Origin: an uncultured Prevotellaceae bacterium
GTDB lineage: Bacteria > Bacteroidota > Bacteroidia > Bacteroidales > Bacteroidaceae
Assembly: GCA_900318795.1 (NCBI GenBank)
Contig: ONLU01000009.1
Location: forward strand, 1 to 64,000
DNA length: 64,000 nt
Reading direction: 5' to 3'
Positions 34,141 to 43,529 of the stretch are shown here, piece after piece. The notes under the pieces are model-generated. The model worked only from the letters and a program-made list of their open reading frames with translations, did not search any database and was not told where the DNA came from. The first letter of the stretch is position 1. Every line of letters starts with the position of its first letter. A program made the translations under genes and the position numbers.

Positions 34141-34956
34141 ATGAACGGACTGAAAAGAAACTACTCTATTATTGTTGTCACATACAATAATGCGGATGGA
34201 CTGAGACGTACGTTGAAGAGCATTCGCCAGCTGGACTATGAGCAAAAGGAGGCCATAGTGATGGACGGTGGCAGCCAAGACGAGTCGCAGGACATCATGG
34301 CAGCTAATCAGGATGTCATCAGTTTTTCTGTATCGGAGAAAGACAATGGTATCTACAATGCCATGAACAAGGGAATAGGACACGCCAAGGGCGACTTTGT
34401 GGTGTTTATGAATGCTGGTGATGTGTTTGCCGATTCTGGTGTTTTGTCTCTGGTCAGCCAATATGACGGAGACATCATTCTTGGAGAAGACATTTATGGA
34501 GGAAAGCGACGTAAACTGAAGGATACGATGACGCTCTATGATTTACTATCCTTAGGCATCTGCCATCAGGCCGTCTACTACCGTAGGGAGGTGCTGCAGA
34601 AGTATGGCTTTGACGAGTCGTACAAGTTGATAGCCGACCTGAAATCTGTGGTTGAACCCTATGTGAAGGACCACATAACTCTTACTTGTATCACCCAACC
34701 ATTGGCTGTTTGCGAGAGTGGTGGAGTCAGCAAGGTCAGGTGGAGAGAGACGCTGATAGAGAATCGCCGGATGATAGATGAATTGGTAGATCCCTTCTAT
34801 AAAGCCGATTATCTGAGGTTTTCGCGTGTCAACAACGGCCTGTTGCATGACTTCGTGGTGTTGTCGCATTTCAAAAGCATCTTCCCACTCATCAAGTGGT
34901 TTTCAAAGATGATGTCGTTCCTCAACAGTAAGTTTAAGCATATTCCAATCGAGTAG
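34141..34956 (+). CDS. Family 2 glycosyltransferase
   Basis: The 271-residue protein is a short GT-A enzyme: SIIVVTYNNADGLRRTLKSI, VMDGGSQDES and SEKDNGIYNAMNKGI. The metal-site position reads MNAGD where many GT2 enzymes have NSDD; this NAGD form is known in a subgroup acting on capsule and O-antigen glycans. It opens the surface-glycan locus, directly after nadD. The sugar and acceptor are unknown. Confidence 0.88.
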   Translation: MNGLKRNYSIIVVTYNNADGLRRTLKSIRQLDYEQKEAIVMDGGSQDESQDIMAANQDVISFSVSEKDNGIYNAMNKGIGHAKGDFVVFMNAGDVFADSGVLSLVSQYDGDIILGEDIYGGKRRKLKDTMTLYDLLSLGICHQAVYYRREVLQKYGFDESYKLIADLKSVVEPYVKDHITLTCITQPLAVCESGGVSKVRWRETLIENRRMIDELVDPFYKADYLRFSRVNNGLLHDFVVLSHFKSIFPLIKWFSKMMSFLNSKFKHIPIE

Positions 34957-35931
34957 ATGATGAAGGTTTCGCTATTGGTACCAGTATATGGCGTAGAGAA
35001 ATATATCCGACAGTGTTCTCGAACGCTTTTCGGACAGACGTATGATGACATAGAGTATGTGTTTGTTGATGACTGTTCGCCAGACAACAGTGTGGCTGTG
35101 ATTCGGCAGGTCCTTGCGGAATACCCTCATCGTGAACAGCAGGTTCGCATAATCCGCCATGACCGCAACCGTGGACTGGGAGCAGCACGGAAAACGGCTT
35201 TAGAGGCAGCGACAGGTGATTTCGTGCTGAATGTGGACAGCGACGATTATTTGGCATTGGACGCTGTTGGGAAATTGGTGTCCTGTCAACAACTAACGGA
35301 TGCTGATATAGTTTCAGGCAACTATAGTTCACATTTTGAAGACGATACCATTGTCTTTCATCGTGAACAGCATTTGAGCAAAGGTACCTCTTTGAAACTG
35401 ATGCTGATACAACATACACTACTTCCACATATCTGGGCGCGGCTGATTCGGAAAACGGTGTATACGGAACATGGCATTGAGTCGGTTGAAGGTATCAATA
35501 TGGCAGAAGATATGGCGCTGACACCACGACTCATCCATGCTGCCAATAAGATGGCTTACGTAGACGATTCTATCTATTACTATAGGGATGACTCTTCTGC
35601 CAGCACGTTTGCCAATCACTTGTCAACAAAACATGTCTTGTCGTATGTCAAAGCCAACGAAACACTTTGGCAGTATTTTTCTGTCAATGACAAGAAGCGG
35701 GAATTCCTGTTTGCGCTTGAAATAGGTATGCTCAATGTCTACTATCAGGCATTGGCTGTGGGGATTGATAAACAGCAGATTGCTGATATTCTCTCTTATA
35801 AACCTCAAACAATGTTTTTCAGATGCTTACAGGGCCTCTTGGCTCATCAGCAGACGCTACCCTTGCTAAGATTTGCCTATCTGACAGTGAAATGGTGTTA
35901 TAAGAAAAAGCTTATTGCTTCTTTCGGATAA
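34957..35931 (+). CDS. Family 2 glycosyltransferase
   Basis: The 324-residue protein has SLLVPVYGVEKYIRQC, VFVDDCSPDNS, GLGAARKTAL and LNVDSDDYL with the DxD-type metal site. It begins directly after the stop of the previous glycosyltransferase (tagatgatg; either ATG could serve). The last 20 bases overlap tail to tail with the flippase gene. The C-terminal region has a hydrophobic patch rather than clear membrane helices. Confidence 0.88.
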   Translation: MMKVSLLVPVYGVEKYIRQCSRTLFGQTYDDIEYVFVDDCSPDNSVAVIRQVLAEYPHREQQVRIIRHDRNRGLGAARKTALEAATGDFVLNVDSDDYLALDAVGKLVSCQQLTDADIVSGNYSSHFEDDTIVFHREQHLSKGTSLKLMLIQHTLLPHIWARLIRKTVYTEHGIESVEGINMAEDMALTPRLIHAANKMAYVDDSIYYYRDDSSASTFANHLSTKHVLSYVKANETLWQYFSVNDKKREFLFALEIGMLNVYYQALAVGIDKQQIADILSYKPQTMFFRCLQGLLAHQQTLPLLRFAYLTVKWCYKKKLIASFG

Positions 35932-37348
35932 ATTGTAGACACTCTTTCAGGATTGCCACGTTGAGCAGGCGCATGACAATGAAATAGAGGAGGGTAGCTA
36001 TAACGATACGTGTAAGCAATAACATCCATAGCATACCAACGGACAACGTTAAAAAGTGGGTTGCCAGCATCACAAGACCCGCAATAAGTGCGAACGGAAC
36101 AGTGTCTTTCAGAACATTGGACAAAGACAAAGTGTGTATGTGCTGAAGGGCAAGATGCCAGCAGACGGTGTACAATACGTTCAATGCAGAAAAGGCGGCT
36201 ACCATAGTGGTAATACCCTGTGACGACAGACTCAGCGTAATGCCTATCTGTAGAAAAATTTGAAGGGCTACCATCCGCAGGTAGATGTCAGAGCACCCGC
36301 GACTGATGATGAAATTCTGATATAGTCCCTGCAAAGGGAGACAGGTTCCTCCAATACATAGAATTTGAAGCAAGGGTACACAGCGCTCCCACGTTGGGCC
36401 AACAGTCAATAGAATAAATTCGTGTGCCACCAAAGCCAAACCAAACATCAGGGGAAAGGCTATGAACGACGTGAAGCGCAACATCTTGCGGAAGATGCGC
36501 TGTTGACGGTCGCCCTCGTCGTTAATACTGGAGAGGACGGGTTGTGCTACCTGTGCCATTGTGCTAGAGACGAACGATGCCCCCATCATATTCCACTTAT
36601 TGGCTTGGTTGAACAGTCCTACCGTTGAAATGGGCAGCAGTTTACCAAAGATGAAGGTGAGCACATTTTGGCTGACCACAGTGAGTATGTTAGTGACCAG
36701 CATCTTTGACGAGAAGCGGAACATACTGCGGATGGGGCTGAAGTCGATGGGCAGAGTTGGCTTCCACCGGGTGAAGTAATACTTGATGATGTTAGACACC
36801 GAGATGTATATGACTTGTTGCCAAGCCAGACTCCAGTATCCGAAGCCATTCCATGCCAGCCAGACACCGCAACAACCAGACAGCGTCAAGGCCGTAATGC
36901 TGGCAATGGCCTGTTCGCGCTGTCGCAGTTCAATCCATAGCTTGGCGTTTGGTACGATGCCAACAGCCGAGATGGGGATACATAGAAAAGCCAGTCGGGA
37001 AACGTCTGTCAGCAGAGGCTGATTGAAAAATGATGCAATCAGGGGAGCGCAAGCGAATAAGATGGCATATAGGCAGAGTCCTGCTATGACGTTGAACCAT
37101 GCCACTGCATTATAGTCACGCTGCGTAGGCGGCTTGAGGTTGGCCAGGGCCTGTGAGAAACCGGCGGCCTGAATGCAGCCGGCCAGTAGGGTGAAGATAT
37201 TGATAAGAGCCAGGATTCCATAGTCATCAGTTGACAGCAGCCGACCTAAAAATATGCCGAACAGGAGGTTCAGCACTTGGGTTGCTCCGTTGTTGAGTGC
37301 TCCCCATGCAATGCTTTTTGCCGTCTTTTCTTTCAGATTCTCAGCCAT
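35912..37348 (-). CDS. Lipopolysaccharide/oligosaccharide flippase (Wzx-like)
   Basis: The 478-residue protein has about 12 to 14 membrane segments and the polysaccharide-flippase N-terminus KSIAWGALNNGATQVLNLLF followed by GRLLSTDDYGILALI. It probably moves an undecaprenyl-linked oligosaccharide across the inner membrane. Although on the opposite strand, it is inside the glycan locus, between a glycosyltransferase and an acyltransferase. Its start is seven bases after the -7 box. Confidence 0.88.
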   Translation of the reverse strand: MAENLKEKTAKSIAWGALNNGATQVLNLLFGIFLGRLLSTDDYGILALINIFTLLAGCIQAAGFSQALANLKPPTQRDYNAVAWFNVIAGLCLYAILFACAPLIASFFNQPLLTDVSRLAFLCIPISAVGIVPNAKLWIELRQREQAIASITALTLSGCCGVWLAWNGFGYWSLAWQQVIYISVSNIIKYYFTRWKPTLPIDFSPIRSMFRFSSKMLVTNILTVVSQNVLTFIFGKLLPISTVGLFNQANKWNMMGASFVSSTMAQVAQPVLSSINDEGDRQQRIFRKMLRFTSFIAFPLMFGLALVAHEFILLTVGPTWERCVPLLQILCIGGTCLPLQGLYQNFIISRGCSDIYLRMVALQIFLQIGITLSLSSQGITTMVAAFSALNVLYTVCWHLALQHIHTLSLSNVLKDTVPFALIAGLVMLATHFLTLSVGMLWMLLLTRIVIATLLYFIVMRLLNVAILKECLQFIRKKQ

Positions 37349-37355
37349 ACGAGTG

Positions 37356-37404
37356 CAAAAGTAAGCATAATAGTTTGAAATTCAAAATAAAATTTGTAAT
37401 TTTG
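37356..37404. promoter_or_regulatory. Overlapping divergent promoters (flippase / acyltransferase)
   Basis: Plus strand: TTTG (37374-37377), 19 bases, TAATTTTG (37397-37404), nine bases to the ATG at 37414. Minus strand: TTTG (37383-37386), 19 bases, TACTTTTG (37356-37363), seven bases to the ATG at 37348. The -33 element of each lies within the other promoter, so the two should compete for polymerase. Both start with a similar TTTTGCACTCG. Confidence 0.7.
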
Positions 37405-37413
37405 CACTCGAAT

Positions 37414-38493
37414 ATGGAGAATAATGTGATTAAGAAACCTCGCTTGGAATGGCTAGATGCCCTTAGAGGGTTCACGATGATTCTTGTCGTGGCTAATCAT
37501 GTGGCAGGAATGGGCTTTGGCATGGCTCCAAAGATTTCGTCGTCCATGCAGTTCCTGATTATGTTCCGTATGCCGTTGTTCTTTTTTGTCAGCGGTTTCT
37601 TGGCTTATAAAGCCACGCAAGTGTGGGACTTGAAGAATCTGGGTAGCCTGCTGCTAAAAAAAATCAGGGTTCAGACTATTCCCACTATCGTCTTCTTCTT
37701 GTTTGGTGCTGCTATTCTCGGAAAAGAATTCTGGCCCACTGTCATTGACTGGATAGGCAGGCCTCTCAAGGGCGGCTACTGGTTTACCATCGTACTGCTC
37801 TATATGTTTATAGTCTATTATCTGTTCTGCTACATAGAGAGCAAGTTTAAGAAATCGTGGATTCCCATCATGTTACTCTTCATAGTGTCACTGGGCTTTT
37901 ACGAGACTTGCTACCAGCCCAGGTATTTCAGCTGGGCTTTTGGCTGGCGAGGACTTCCCAACGAGTTTATGGATACATCAAGCATCAGCCAATTGTTCCT
38001 CTATTTCCCCTTCTTCCTCTATGGCAACATCGTTCATCGCTATTGGAATGGAGCTAAGAAGATTATGGACAGCCCTTGGTTCTTCCCCATGCTGATTGTC
38101 GTTGTCGTCTTTGCTGCGCTCGATTCCCTCAAATGGCACACGCTGCGCATGACGTGGGCTGTCCTGCCGCTTACACTGGCACGCTTCGCACTGCTGACCA
38201 TCGTGTTTATGTATTTCCGTTTCTATCATCAGTATTTTACGAAGCTTACAGTGATGGGGCGCATCTTGCAATATATTGGTCGCAGGACGTTGGACATCTA
38301 TCTCATACACTACCTTTTCATGCCCAATCTGCCGACTATAGGCTCTTTCTTTAACGCATACCGGCACAATTTCGTGTTAGATACTTCGTTGTCATTCTTC
38401 TTGGCATTGCTGGTTATTGGTTTCAGCATCATCACCTCCAATATTCTCCGCATTAGCCCGTTCTTCAAGAAGTGGCTGTTCGGCAGGTCATAA
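37414..38493 (+). CDS. Membrane acyltransferase (Acyltransferase_3/OafA-like)
   Basis: The 359-residue protein has about ten membrane segments and the family opening RLEWLDALRGFTMILVVANH with the catalytic-type Arg and His in the first helices. MPLFFFVSGFL in helix 2 is also typical. The family O-acetylates or succinylates surface glycans. It begins the LicD transcription unit and is three bases upstream of licD. The start was chosen nine bases after the promoter box. Confidence 0.88.
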   Translation: MENNVIKKPRLEWLDALRGFTMILVVANHVAGMGFGMAPKISSSMQFLIMFRMPLFFFVSGFLAYKATQVWDLKNLGSLLLKKIRVQTIPTIVFFLFGAAILGKEFWPTVIDWIGRPLKGGYWFTIVLLYMFIVYYLFCYIESKFKKSWIPIMLLFIVSLGFYETCYQPRYFSWAFGWRGLPNEFMDTSSISQLFLYFPFFLYGNIVHRYWNGAKKIMDSPWFFPMLIVVVVFAALDSLKWHTLRMTWAVLPLTLARFALLTIVFMYFRFYHQYFTKLTVMGRILQYIGRRTLDIYLIHYLFMPNLPTIGSFFNAYRHNFVLDTSLSFFLALLVIGFSIITSNILRISPFFKKWLFGRS

Positions 38494-38496
38494 GTT

Positions 38497-39279
38497 ATGA
38501 GAAAGATAGAGGATATTAAGGAATTACGCAAGATTCAGATAGGAATCTTAGATGAAGTTCACTGCTTTTGCGAGTCTCATGGCTTGCGCTATTTCCTGTC
38601 GAGTGGGACGCTGATAGGTGCGGTACGCCATAAGGGCTATATACCCTGGGATGACGATATTGACATCTATATGCCTCGGAAAGATTATGAGCAGTTCTTG
38701 CAGCTGTTTCACGATGAAACTGGCCGATACAAGGCTATTAATCCGCAGCAAGAACCGCATTATTATTATACCTTTGTCAAGGTGGTAGACCTTCGTACAC
38801 GTATGGTTGAGACAGAAACAGTGGGCTATGAGATAGGAGTCTACATGGATATCTTCCCCATTGACTATGTCACAGATGATTTGGAAAAACGTGAGCGCAT
38901 CTTCCGCCGGAAGAAATTGCTTTACAAGATTCGCCGTTGCAAGATTTCGGATGTGAATCCTCTTCGGTCGCAACTAGCGTATTGGGTCTACAAGTGCTGG
39001 CCGATGACAGTCAAACAGGTAGAGCAGCGCATCAGAAAACTCATCGTGTCAGACGTTCCTACTCATACCGTCTGTAATATGACGGAGGCCGGTCCCAGTA
39101 TCAAAGGCTGTTTCCCTGCCGAGGACATGACCTTAGCTGTGGATATTGACTTTGAAGGAAAAAAATATAAAACGATGGTGGGCTACAAGGACTATTTGGA
39201 GCGCACTTATGGCGACTACATGACTTTGCCCCCAGTGGAACAGCGGGTTACACATAAGTTTGAGGCCTATTGGTTGTAA
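38497..39279 (+). CDS. LicD family phosphotransferase
   Basis: The 260-residue protein carries the LicD core: YFLSSGTLIGAVRHKGY followed by IPWDDDIDIYMPR, a nucleotidyltransferase-fold metal site, and a second region with MDIFPIDYV. LicD-type enzymes move phosphocholine or a related phospho-amine/alditol from a CDP donor onto a glycan. The gene lies just before a cytidylyltransferase fusion, so the donor is probably made next door. No choline uptake or kinase genes are present here, which argues against plain phosphocholine. Confidence 0.9.
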   Translation: MRKIEDIKELRKIQIGILDEVHCFCESHGLRYFLSSGTLIGAVRHKGYIPWDDDIDIYMPRKDYEQFLQLFHDETGRYKAINPQQEPHYYYTFVKVVDLRTRMVETETVGYEIGVYMDIFPIDYVTDDLEKRERIFRRKKLLYKIRRCKISDVNPLRSQLAYWVYKCWPMTVKQVEQRIRKLIVSDVPTHTVCNMTEAGPSIKGCFPAEDMTLAVDIDFEGKKYKTMVGYKDYLERTYGDYMTLPPVEQRVTHKFEAYWL

Positions 39280-39301
39280 GGATGATTAGTTCATATTTGA
39301 T

Positions 39302-41134
39302 ATGCAAGCGATTATATTAGCGGCAGGAATGGGCCGCAGGTTGAGAGAATACACCAAGGACAATACAAAATGTATGGTTCCTGTCAATGGCGTTCGTCTG
39401 ATAGATCGGTTGTTGGGTCAGCTCGCAAAGCAGGACCTGAACCGTGTCATCATAGTGGTGGGCTACAAGGGCAAGGAGTTGCACGATTATATAGTGTCTC
39501 AATATGGGCAGAAGCTGACAGCAGACTGTTCATTGCTGTTTGCAGAGAATCCTGTGTATGACAAGACCAATAACATTTATTCTTTGGCCATCGTCAAGGA
39601 CAAGTTGCAGGAAGACGATACACTGTTGATAGAGAGTGACCTTATCTTCAGCGATCGCATCATTCCGATGATTGTTGAAAATCCTTATCCTAATCTGGCT
39701 CTTGTGGCTAAATATGAGTCATGGATGGACGGTACGATGGTCAGGCTTGACGAAGAGCGAAACATTGTCAATTTCATATCGAAGGATGCTTTTGACTATC
39801 AGGATGCTGGCTCATATTACAAAACAGTTAATATCTATAAGTTGAGTCGTCAGTTCTCTCAGCAGAAATATGTTCCCTTCCTTGAAGCTTATACCAAGGC
39901 TGTCGGAAACAATGAGTATTATGAGAATGTGCTTCGCATCATCTCATTGTTGAACAATCACGATATGAAAGCCCTGCCCATAGGTCAGGAAAAGTGGTAT
40001 GAGATAGATGACAAACAAGATCTTGATATCGCAGAGGCTTTGTTTGCCAATGAAAAGGATGTGATACGCAAGTATTACGGCCGTTATGGCGGATTCTGGC
40101 GTTTCCCTCAAATGCTCGACTTCTGTTATCTGGTGAATCCCTATTTCCCCAGTCGCAGAATGAAAGACGAATTGCGTGCCAACTTCGACACCTTGTTGAC
40201 GGAATATCCCTCTGGTATGAAGGTGAATACGCTGATTGCCAGCAAGTGCTTTGGTGTCAGCGAGTCGTATATCGTGCCAGGTAATGGCGCCGCAGAACTG
40301 ATCAAAGTGTTGATGGAAAGCACAGCAGGCAGGACTGGTTTCGTTCGCCCTACCTTTGAGGAATATCCCAATCGCTTTGACAAAGAGAGTCAGGTCACTT
40401 ATGTCCCTGAGAATGACGACTATCGTTATACGGCTGATGACTTGATGACGTTCTTTGAGGATAAAGACATTCGGCAGCTGATGCTCATTAACCCCGATAA
40501 TCCCTCTGGCAATTTCATTCCTAAAGCTGATGTGGTGCGATTAGCTCAGTGGTGTGAGGAACGAGCCATTCGTCTTGTGGTTGACGAATCTTTTGTTGAT
40601 TTCAGCGAGGACTATGCTACGAACTCACTATTGAGCGATGACATCTTAGAGGGCAATCCTCACATGGCCGTCATGAAGAGCATTTCAAAGAGCTACGGGG
40701 TTCCGGGGTTGCGCTTAGGCATTCTGGCTTCTGCTGACAGGGAACTCATCGTCCGTATGAAGAAAGAGGTGAGCATTTGGAACCTCAACTCCTTTGCCGA
40801 GTTCTTTATGCAGATTTACAACAAGCACGAGAAGGACTATTGGCGTGCCTGCGACAAATTTGTCAAGGAACGAGCCGATTTTGAGCAAAAGTTGCGTGCC
40901 GTCCCTTTCTTCCGGGTTATGCCCTCGCAGGCTAACTATTTCCTTTGTGAAGTGTTACCTCCATATACTGCCCAGGAAATTGTGATTTATATGTTGAAAC
41001 AGCACAATATCCTGACTCGCGACTGTAGTGCTAAGCCTGGACTTCATCCGGATAAGCAGTATATGCGCATTGCCGTACGCAATCACGAGGATAATACGCG
41101 GCTGGTAGAAGGACTTAAGGAACTGGTAAAATGA
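39302..41134 (+). CDS. Fused nucleotidyltransferase (LicC-like) and PLP-dependent aminotransferase/decarboxylase-fold enzyme
   Basis: The 610-residue protein has two domains. Residues 1-250 form an NTP-transferase (AIILAAGMGRRL at 3-14, then PVNG, ESDLIF at 111-116, YKTVNIYKLS and EIDDKQDLDIAE), as in CTP:phosphocholine cytidylyltransferases. Residues 260-610 are a fold-type I PLP enzyme of the HisC/CobD group: FCYLVNPYFPSRRMKDEL, NPDNPSGN (397-404), VVDESF (427-432), SISKSYGVPGLRLG with Lys463, and RIAVR near the end. CobD-like relatives decarboxylate phosphothreonine or phosphoserine; others transaminate. I infer that the PLP part makes a phospho-amine which the first part activates as a CDP compound for LicD. 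It overlaps the next gene by four bases. Confidence 0.85.
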   Translation: MQAIILAAGMGRRLREYTKDNTKCMVPVNGVRLIDRLLGQLAKQDLNRVIIVVGYKGKELHDYIVSQYGQKLTADCSLLFAENPVYDKTNNIYSLAIVKDKLQEDDTLLIESDLIFSDRIIPMIVENPYPNLALVAKYESWMDGTMVRLDEERNIVNFISKDAFDYQDAGSYYKTVNIYKLSRQFSQQKYVPFLEAYTKAVGNNEYYENVLRIISLLNNHDMKALPIGQEKWYEIDDKQDLDIAEALFANEKDVIRKYYGRYGGFWRFPQMLDFCYLVNPYFPSRRMKDELRANFDTLLTEYPSGMKVNTLIASKCFGVSESYIVPGNGAAELIKVLMESTAGRTGFVRPTFEEYPNRFDKESQVTYVPENDDYRYTADDLMTFFEDKDIRQLMLINPDNPSGNFIPKADVVRLAQWCEERAIRLVVDESFVDFSEDYATNSLLSDDILEGNPHMAVMKSISKSYGVPGLRLGILASADRELIVRMKKEVSIWNLNSFAEFFMQIYNKHEKDYWRACDKFVKERADFEQKLRAVPFFRVMPSQANYFLCEVLPPYTAQEIVIYMLKQHNILTRDCSAKPGLHPDKQYMRIAVRNHEDNTRLVEGLKELVK

Positions 41135-42135
41135 AAGTCTGTATCTGCGGAGGAGGCAATATCGGGCATGTCATTGCTGGCTTCGTGTCAGCACAGAAGA
41201 GGCATGAGGTATGCATCTTGACACACCATCCAGGGCAATGGAGCCAAGATGTTGTTATCGAGGCGCCGGAAGGAAAGACGTTCGCAGGACACCTGAACAG
41301 CGTTTCCAGTGATGTGCAGCAAATGGTTTCCGATGCAGATATCGTCCTGCTTTGTCTTCCAGGTTATGCTATTCGGGAAACATTGTTATTGGTTAGGGAC
41401 TATCTGCCTTCCCAAACTGCAGTTGGTAGTGTGGTTAGCAGTACGGGCTTTTTCTTCGAGGCCTTGGATGTACTGCCTGCAAACCAGCCGCTTTTCGGAT
41501 TTCAACGTGTACCTTTTATCTCCCGTATCATTGAATATGGACACTCGGCCCGCCTAATGGGATATAAGGATAGTCTGAGTATGGCTGTGGAACATACTGC
41601 GCATCCGGAAGTTTTGCGGGATGTCATGGCAGAAATGCTACAGACCCCTATACAACTATTAAATAGTTTTTATGAGGCAAGTTTGTCGAATAGCAACCCT
41701 CTGCTACATCCGTCACGCTTGTATTCTCTTTGGAAGGATTGGAATGAGGGGGAAGTGTTCTCGCACGTACCTTTATTTTATGAGGAATGGACAGAAGAGG
41801 CTGCACGGCTTTATATCCAGATGGATGATGAATTGCAGACTTTGTTGGAACGCTTGCCTGTTCGAAAGGGTAGCATCGCTACAGTGCTCGATTATTATGA
41901 GAGTGTGGATGCTCATACTTTGTCACAGAAGCTTCGTAGCATAGAGGCTTTTAAAGGGATTCTGGCCCCAGTAAAAAAAGTAGAAGGAGGCTATGTGCCC
42001 GATTTCAAAAGCCGTTATTTTACAGAGGATTTCCCTTATGGATTGCAAATTGTCCAACGATTAACTCGTCAGCATGGTGTAGACTCCCCAGTGATAGACC
42101 AAGTCCTTCAGTGGGGACTCTCTCGCCTTGCTTAA
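41131..42135 (+). CDS. NAD/NADP octopine/nopaline dehydrogenase family protein
   Basis: The 334-residue protein has an N-terminal Rossmann motif (VCICGGGNIGHVIAGF) and the octopine-dehydrogenase-type helical C-terminal domain with NSNPLLHPSRLYSLW, whose His is at the position of the conserved catalytic one. The family reductively joins an amine and a 2-oxo acid, or oxidises related opines. Its start overlaps the preceding fusion gene (atga), so the two are translationally coupled. I infer a role in N-carboxyalkylating the phospho-amine made by the fusion protein. Confidence 0.85.
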   Translation: MKVCICGGGNIGHVIAGFVSAQKRHEVCILTHHPGQWSQDVVIEAPEGKTFAGHLNSVSSDVQQMVSDADIVLLCLPGYAIRETLLLVRDYLPSQTAVGSVVSSTGFFFEALDVLPANQPLFGFQRVPFISRIIEYGHSARLMGYKDSLSMAVEHTAHPEVLRDVMAEMLQTPIQLLNSFYEASLSNSNPLLHPSRLYSLWKDWNEGEVFSHVPLFYEEWTEEAARLYIQMDDELQTLLERLPVRKGSIATVLDYYESVDAHTLSQKLRSIEAFKGILAPVKKVEGGYVPDFKSRYFTEDFPYGLQIVQRLTRQHGVDSPVIDQVLQWGLSRLA

Positions 42136-42138
42136 CCA

Positions 42139-43470
42139 TTACTCGTGGGGCTTGTCCTTGCCGTGGACACTCTTCACTTTCATTCCTAATTTGCCAGGGA
42201 GGATGGCGTTGAGCACAATGCCTACAAGGGCGGATAATGCCAGTCCTGAGAAATGAATGGGACCGATGACTACATTGTCTTCAGCACCATATTTCACACC
42301 AATGGCAATCACCAGGATCAAGGCCGCCACAAACACATTGCGTGACGAACTGAAATCTACACCGTCTTCTACCAGATTGCGTACACCCACAGCAGATATC
42401 ATGCCGTAGAGTATAAGGCTCACACCACCGATGGTGGCTGCTGGCATCAAGCCAATGAGGCATGCAAACTTAGGACAGAATGAAAGCAGAACAGCAATGA
42501 TGGCTGCCAGACGGATGACGGCAGGGTCGTAGACCTTGGTAAGGTTCAGTACACCCGTATTCTCACCGTATGTCGTATTGGCAGGAGCACCGAAGAGGGA
42601 TGCCATTGATGTGGCTAATCCGTCTCCCATGAGGGTGCGGTGCAGACCGGGGTCTTTCAGGAAGTCCTTGCCTACAGTAGACGAGATGGCGCACATGTCG
42701 CCAATATGCTCCATGATAGTGGCAATGGCAATAGGCATAATGGCAATGATGGAAGAGATGAGGAAGGTGGTGTCAAGGTTGTCAATGACAGCCAGTGCCG
42801 TCCGTTCTCTGCTGACAGGCAGTCCTATCCATGCGGCTTCGTCCAATGCGCTGAAGTCTACTTCACCTGTCGCAGCCGCAAGGAAATAGCTCGCCATGAC
42901 ACCCAGCAAGATGGGGATAATCTTGATGATGCCTTTGCCCCACACACTGGAACAGATGACAGTCAGGATGGCTACAAGGGCTAAAGTCCAATTGGTAGTG
43001 CAGTTCTGTATGGCACTGCCCGAAAGCACAAGCCCGATGGCAATAATCATAGGCCCCGTCACTAAAGGCGGGAAGAAATGCATGATTTTGTCTATGCCGA
43101 AAGCCTTGATGAGACCGGCAATGATGAAATAGCAGAGTCCTGCAAAACATACGCCTATGCATGCATAGTCCAAAGCCAGTGTCTCGGTCATTCCTTGTTC
43201 AACTCCCAATGCCTTTATAGATAGGTAGCCTCCAATAAAAGCAAAGGAAGAACCGAGGAATGCAGGCACCTTGAACTTGGTGATGCTGTGGAATACTAAG
43301 GTTCCTATACCGGCAAACAACAGAGTTGTCGACACAGAGAGTCCTGTAAGTACAGGTACCAAAATGGTGGCACCGAACATGGCAAACAAGTGCTGAATGC
43401 CTAAGATAGCGTACTTGGGCAGACCTAATTCTCTGGCATCTGTGATGCCTTCTTTGGCTGAAACATTCAT
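42139..43470 (-). CDS. Uracil-xanthine permease family transporter (NCS2)
   Basis: The 443-residue, 12 to 14-segment protein starts with GLPKYAILGIQHLFAMFGATI and has the NCS2 core HIGDMCAISSTVGKDFL plus GAPANTTYGENTGVL, matching UraA-type uracil symporters. It is probably a uracil/H+ symporter that supports pyrimidine salvage. It converges with the opine dehydrogenase gene with three bases between their stops. No clear promoter box was found in the 125 bases upstream. Confidence 0.88.
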   Translation of the reverse strand: MNVSAKEGITDARELGLPKYAILGIQHLFAMFGATILVPVLTGLSVSTTLLFAGIGTLVFHSITKFKVPAFLGSSFAFIGGYLSIKALGVEQGMTETLALDYACIGVCFAGLCYFIIAGLIKAFGIDKIMHFFPPLVTGPMIIAIGLVLSGSAIQNCTTNWTLALVAILTVICSSVWGKGIIKIIPILLGVMASYFLAAATGEVDFSALDEAAWIGLPVSRERTALAVIDNLDTTFLISSIIAIMPIAIATIMEHIGDMCAISSTVGKDFLKDPGLHRTLMGDGLATSMASLFGAPANTTYGENTGVLNLTKVYDPAVIRLAAIIAVLLSFCPKFACLIGLMPAATIGGVSLILYGMISAVGVRNLVEDGVDFSSSRNVFVAALILVIAIGVKYGAEDNVVIGPIHFSGLALSALVGIVLNAILPGKLGMKVKSVHGKDKPHE

Positions 43471-43529
43471 AGACGTTGAACTTTAAACTTTATTATCGAC
43501 CATTGTTTGCATTGACCTTTGTCAAAGAA

